DNA of 12,734 nt from Rodentolepis nana. Its lineage: Eukaryota > Platyhelminthes > Cestoda > Cyclophyllidea > Hymenolepididae. Each line of letters opens with the position of its first letter. Position 1 is the first letter of the stretch. The position numbers were made by a program, and so were the translations under genes. Location of the stretch: NCBI GenBank assembly GCA_900617975.1, contig UZAE01001538.1, positions 1 through 12,734 of the forward strand, written 5' to 3'. The notes under the pieces are model-generated. The model was not told the DNA's origin and searched no databases. It saw only the letters and a program-made list of their open reading frames with translations. Positions 8,683 to 12,734 of this stretch are shown here, in pieces.

Positions 8683-9321
8683 ATAACTATAAAGCATGCA
8701 TTAATGACTAAATGAAAAGTTAGAACCAAATAATTTTCATTAAAACTATTGAGAAATGTACTCCAATTTTGTGATATACGCAACTCCTACATCGCTGAAC
8801 TAAACAGTTACATGTGCGTTTAAATATTCTGAAACATGCGACGTGTCGCTAACCGCGTTGGAGGAATAAATGATGTTCCGAGTACAGAAACTCCTTAGCC
8901 ATTCAATAATCAATTGTCATTTTAGGGGCACCGTGCCCAAAATCGCATTTAATAACTTAGCTCTGTGAAGCGACTGCATAAACTTAATCATAGTCATCAA
9001 AACATTGTTCAGTTTCTTCGGTAATTTAGAGGTGGCTTAACCAATTTCGGCAGTCATTTCAAACTATTCGGATTTTGACACAATAGTTTAGCCATGGCTC
9101 ATTTATGTAGCAAATCGCTTAGATTTCGATAAACGCTTTGCAGACAGATAAGCTTTTTCTTGAACATTATGCCATCAATCAAATAAGAGCGAATTAGATT
9201 TCATTCACATATATAAATGTCGTGTTAAAAAAACAATATTATACCTCAAGCTTTTACTATCGTTATATCTTAATTGCTGGTACGAGCCTAAATAAAGACC
9301 TTTTAAGTTAATAAATAATAT
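8683..9321. other. Intergenic DNA between the PDZ and ARIP4-like genes, left part
   Basis: No exon, RNA gene or recognisable repeat was seen. Composition is AT-rich with moderate patches near 8820-9120, and all frames contain frequent stops. Confidence 0.5.
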
Positions 9322-9344
9322 GAGGTAAATCTATCGCACACCCC
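9322..9344 (-). mobile_element. 5'-end fragment of the same SINE-like element
   Basis: On the minus strand these 23 bases match the first 23 bases of copy 2 (8373-8395) with a single difference. Homology stops abruptly at both ends: the head is flanked by unrelated sequence and the rest of the element is absent, replaced by an AT-rich stretch. A 5'-only remnant is unusual, because retroposed elements normally lose the 5' end. Later deletion or recombination is likely. Confidence 0.7.
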
Positions 9345-10018
9345 GCTTGAACGATTATAACAGTAAATGAAATTCTCTCCAAATTTCTAAATAAATCTAT
9401 CGAGTCTAGCTGAATTAATACAAGTGTAGTTAAATGGTAAAGATGTTTGATTTAATTACAAATAATTCATTCCGATTGACTATGGAAGGGAGAGGAGTGG
9501 TGTGAATACCGTTGTAAAGCTCTCCGGATTCAAAACTTCCCATCCTTGTTAGAATAAGCCACGTTTCAATGAGTTGACAAACTAATAAAGCTTTAATAAT
9601 CACACGTAATGAAATCATTAATATCTAAATCTGCTCATCTAGTACCGCACAATTGATGGATGGTAATATGCCTTATCAGAACACACTGTTATTTTAATCA
9701 ACAAATAGTGGTAATATACCATATTCATCTTATTAAATTGTATTTTAAATTTTTTAATAATAATATATTTTAAATAATTTTTATTTATTTCCTTGGCATT
9801 AGAAAGCTTTCTTCAAAGTCATTTAAATGACATTGATGCAAATACGAAGTCAGCCAATGAAATCACAGAAATTCCCACCATTATTTTCTATTTGTCGATC
9901 AAGTGCCATTGAAATTCTGCTGTATTTTCGGGTACACCTGGAAAGTGTTTAAGTGTTTGGCTGATGCATTTTCTTTTGTATGAAATTTTGACACACTGAA
10001 TAAATTTTTTCGAGTAAA
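9345..10018. other. Upstream region of the ARIP4-like gene
   Basis: AT-rich DNA, extremely so at 9720-9790. No exon was recognised. The 170 bp before the start codon are more balanced and contain a CCAAT box. They probably represent the promoter and 5' UTR. No TATA box in a convincing position was seen. Confidence 0.5.
9854..9858 (+). promoter_or_regulatory. CCAAT box upstream of the ARIP4-like gene
   Basis: The sequence CAGCCAATGA fits the usual NF-Y context (purine-rich before CCAAT, S-A after) about 161-165 bp upstream of the start codon. It lies in the short, less AT-rich segment directly before the gene. Supported only by motif and position. Confidence 0.3.
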
Positions 10019-11333
10019 ATGCCTGGTAGCAATAGTAGTGGAAGTACTACAAGTAATGCGACAAAATCATCTGGTCGCAGAAAGAGAAGGTATCCATCGT
10101 CGGAATCCCGAAAAGTGGAATACGAGTTAAGTAAAGATGGGGAATTAGTGCCGGTTTCAAGTGGATCAAACTCAGGGGATGATTCAAAGATGCTTCAAGA
10201 TCATCAGATGGATCAAAGTAAAGATAATAAAATGGCCACGGATGCTTCCACTGCATCTTCCTCTCGAAACAAACGCAAGCAGACATTTGAACGAAGGAAC
10301 ATCAAGTAAGTCGTTGTATTTTATTTTGCAAATAATGCTACAAAAATTTGCATCACGATTGTCATATCTTAATTTTACCTTTCAATTATTAGACGCGTTC
10401 GAGATGATAGTGCTCTTAGTGAGGAAGCTCAAAATGCACAAAAGGCGGAAATGGAGCGTCGAATGCGTCTTAAAATTGAAGAACGGACAGTGGCTGCGCA
10501 ATGGAAAACACAGAATGTTTCATGTAATCAACCCACTTTCTTTCCCAATTCTGATGGTAATTCTATGTTGTTTTGTTCATCTCTTTCTAATGTTGGTTAC
10601 GTCTATTATCGCGTCAAGTCAGGAGTTAGATTAGTTAGTTGGGTTAATGAAAGTCAAAAGAGCTTTTGGTGATTATTTTATTATTGTTGATTTTTTGTAT
10701 GTTCCCATTTCCCATTTCCTTTGTAATATCTCAAGCCAGTTTTCTTCCTCCCTATATATTTTTTAGTTTGTAGTCCTTCGCTTCATTTTAATCTTTTTAA
10801 TCTAACATTACTCAAATTACATAATTAAAAGCTCAACTTTCCAGCACGAACCTATATTTCGTATTGATGCTATTTATCTTCTAAAATTGCAACTTGGCAA
10901 CTGGAAAGTTTTAAATAAGATAACTAGGATTATTTTATAGCAAAATCAAAAGTGGATTTTGTTTCGTTGAAGCCGACTGGAAAATTCCTAGAGCTTTTCG
11001 CACCCACCATGACTGAACTCCTCTAATTAACTTTCTCGTAATGTTTAAAGGAATTTTGAGTTTGGTCTTAATATAATGTACTGGCAACTGGTATCTTCCT
11101 TAGGTATCCCATCACAGCCAAAATCAGAAGACGATCTAAAATCTGAGTACTCGGAGGTAAAGTCGTCTGATGTCAAACCACCGCCACCATCTGCAAGTAC
11201 CACAGCTTCGGCGAAGTTATTCAAGCAGAAACAGAGCTTGGATGCCATTCAGGCAGATGATACTGTTATCGTAATCGGTGAATCTGATGAGGAGATTGAT
11301 TTTAATGTCAATGGACCTGATTTGAAGTTGGGC
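10019..11333 (+). CDS. RAD54L2: N-terminal exons of an ARIP4/RAD54L2-like SNF2 chromatin remodeller (partial, 3' end outside window)
   Basis: Probable nuclear ATP-dependent remodeller; only the regulatory N terminus is present. Exons: 10019-10305, 10393-10556, 11104-11333. The introns are 87 and 547 nt; the third begins at 11334 (GTAAGT, phase 0) and runs beyond the window. Phases join exactly, giving 227 residues. The ATG at 10019 follows an in-frame TAA at 10001. Residues 1-90 are Ser/Lys-rich and disordered with basic clusters (GRRKRR, NKRK), likely nuclear localisation signals. RRNIK (92-96) followed by EEAQNAQKAEMERRMRL (106-122) matches the conserved RRNIRK..AAQ..E.ERR.RL segment that precedes the helicase in ARIP4. 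VIVIGESDEEID (205-216) is a hydrophobic-acidic SUMO-interacting-type motif like the acidic V-I-x-L segments of ARIP4. ATRX has a related RxNIRK segment and is the main alternative. No helicase motif is in the window, so the family call rests on the N terminus. Confidence 0.7.
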
Positions 11334-12364
11334 GTAAGTTGATTCTGCTGTTTTTTCCCTGATCATGTTATTAAGCACACCGACTGCTTTGATTTTGTGG
11401 TTGTTATGGAGATACAAACAATAATTTCTTCAACCTTATTTCTAGTATTGTTCGCCAGATAAAGTTAACGAAAAGAAAATTTTGTTATCTATACGCGTTG
11501 TTAGTAAACGTCCGTCTTAGAATTGCAAATAAGATTAATTGGAGCGTCAGCTATTTCTGAGCGATAATGCGCGAGTATAGTAATAGTCCCTCAGTTCAGT
11601 TGCAAAAGGATTTACTAACTCTAATTGATTAGCTGATTCGAGTATAAATGATATTAAGTTGATCTGATAAATTTGCTAGCAGTTTCTCAAATAACTGATG
11701 GCATATCGGTTGGCATGTGTGCGACAAATTAAAGCTCGGTAGTCATTGGTATGTTGATTGACATTAAAAAAAACATTTTGTGCGAATGGCTTTAATATCC
11801 TCTCCTATTAGTGTGGACGTTGTGGACCACACGACAACATTGGTTTAAATCTATTTGCCAACTTCGACCTAAAGTTCCGATTTAGCCAAAGTATGTTAAG
11901 TTTCTGTCGATTAAGATAAAATGTGTCCCAACAATCATTTTTTGCCAAGAGTGTAATCATAAAGTCCCCTAATTTCAGGCTTTAGCGAAACAACTTATCT
12001 TGTCTGACTGCGTATTGATGAACATTGAACCTGTGTTTTTTGCAAGGCAGAAACTAACACTAACCTCTACAAAAACTATTCAAATCTCTATATATTCCTG
12101 TTATATGGATCTGTTCTTTCAGCAAAATGTTATAGCTTAAAGTGTGCTTTATCTATTTTTCCCCAATCCTGTTATTCAATTATACCACCCAATAATTTTT
12201 GAAGAGAAAGCTTCTCCAAAGCTTTTAGTCGGTGGTAAAATGATACCCTGTAGTTTCTCTGATTGGAAAGTACCTAACCGGACACATTTCTTTAATTAAC
12301 CCATGTTAATATTGGCTTTTAGGACTTGAAGCTCAGACAACAATTCTCTATACAGGGAATAAAT
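11334..12364 (+). other. Large third intron of the ARIP4-like gene (continues beyond window)
   Basis: It starts with a consensus donor GTAAGT at 11334. No downstream exon encoding the expected SNF2 helicase N-terminal segment is found before 12734, so the intron is at least about 1.4 kb. Two acceptor-like sites (before 11446 and before 11979) open short phase-0 frames, but neither resembles ARIP4 or ATRX. A perfect 11-bp palindrome TGTGGACCACA is at 11821-11831. SINE copy 3 lies in this intron in antisense orientation. Confidence 0.6.
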
Positions 12365-12374
12365 GTACATATAT
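12365..12374. repeat. Target-site duplication of SINE copy 3 (tail side)
   Basis: GTACATATAT here is repeated without change at 12654-12663. It directly abuts the A/T-rich tail of the inverted element. Confidence 0.75.
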
Positions 12375-12653
12375 TATTATTATATCAAATAGCAGGCGTT
12401 TTGATGATTATCATTAGCCCATTAGTTGACTTCAGGCTTCACAAAGGGGAAGGAACACCAAAGTGTAAAAATTCAAGAGGGGGGGGGGGAACAGAAGAGT
12501 GTATCAGAGACGAAGGTAGATAAGGTGGAAAAAAGGTGGGATGAGTACTGTGAAAGTAGTCGAATATGACATACAGTGGGGTCATGGTAGTTTTAAGTCA
12601 GAAGTTAACTGCCAGGTAATAAACTTTTTGCCGTATGAGTATACGTTGGCCAG
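12375..12653 (-). mobile_element. SINE-like retroelement, copy 3 (5'-truncated, antisense in intron)
   Basis: On the minus strand this 279-bp copy aligns with copies 1 and 2 from the CCTGG block to the tail. It lacks about the first 35 bases of the full element. It keeps the C-run (11 C on the minus strand; G11 at 12479-12489) and the 3' block ending in GCCTGC(T/C)ATTTGATATAA, with a tail of TAA/TAT repeats. Perfect 10-bp direct repeats flank it exactly. 5' truncation with target duplication and a 3' A-rich tail is typical of LINE-driven insertion. It is antisense to the ARIP4-like gene inside its third intron. Confidence 0.9.
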
Positions 12654-12663
12654 GTACATATAT
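12654..12663. repeat. Target-site duplication of SINE copy 3 (truncated 5' side)
   Basis: A perfect repeat of 12365-12374 lies at the point where homology to the full-length copies ends. This fixes the truncation boundary. Confidence 0.75.
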
Positions 12664-12734
12664 GGAATTGGGTATGAGTTAAATGATTGACTGCTTATCT
12701 TACGTATCTAGGCCTGATCACAGATGTCGGAAAT

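Noticed and set aside
10047..10286. Minus-strand open frame opposite the first ARIP4-like exon
   Set aside because: It is a shadow of the real exon on the other strand.
10557..10672. Continuation of the second ARIP4-like exon to the stop near 10670
   Set aside because: The donor GATG|GTAATT at 10556/10557 joins in exact phase to 11104, and residues past the donor are low-complexity with no family match.
11446..11520. Possible fourth ARIP4-like exon after an acceptor at 11444-11445
   Set aside because: The phase-0 frame is open for only 24 codons, lacks a good donor and does not resemble the segment before the SNF2 helicase.
11979..12140. Possible phase-0 exon after TTTCAG at 11973-11978
   Set aside because: About 53 codons are open, but the residues do not match ARIP4 or ATRX and the frame ends in a stop without a donor.

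Overview
The window is AT-rich eukaryotic DNA with GT-AG spliced genes. It looks like a flatworm, most likely a schistosome-type blood fluke. The evidence is very short introns near gene starts (35 and 42 nt) that lengthen toward the 3' end, isolated genes separated by kilobases of AT-rich DNA, and several copies of a roughly 300-bp dispersed retroelement. The species was assigned from gene architecture and remembered family features, not from a database match.

Three protein genes can be reconstructed exon by exon. (1) Positions 1054-2152, minus strand: a complete 4-exon, 307-residue mitochondrial ornithine carrier (SLC25A15/ORNT1 type). (2) Positions 6914-7893, minus strand: a complete 3-exon, 166-residue single-PDZ protein of NHERF-like type. 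Its first intron is 42 nt, a multiple of three with no stop, so a plain ORF reads straight through it and hides the true PDZ fold. (3) Positions 10019-11333, plus strand: the first three exons (227 residues) of a probable ARIP4/RAD54L2-type SNF2 chromatin remodeller. Its helicase exons must lie to the right of the window.

The remainder is intergenic and intronic DNA. It holds three near-complete copies (4567-4887 plus, 8373-8665 plus, 12375-12653 minus) and one 23-bp 5'-end fragment (9322-9344 minus) of one SINE-like element. Two copies have clear target-site duplications: 15/17 matching around 8373-8665, and a perfect 10 bp around the 5'-truncated 12375-12653 copy. One copy lies upstream of the PDZ gene and one lies antisense in an intron of the ARIP4-like gene. 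Three more GC-rich patches (about 440-617, 3013-3492, 6233-6470) look like decayed repeats of unknown family.

The PDZ gene and the ARIP4-like gene are divergent, with about 2.1 kb between their start codons. A perfect CRE palindrome and a CCAAT box lie just upstream of the PDZ start. The three genes have no evident shared pathway. No RNA gene, CRISPR array or prokaryotic feature was found. The most useful results are the three corrected gene models, the in-frame PDZ micro-intron, the unusual Tyr in the PDZ ligand-selecting position, a SUMO-interacting-type motif in the ARIP4-like protein, and the SINE family with its insertion signatures.
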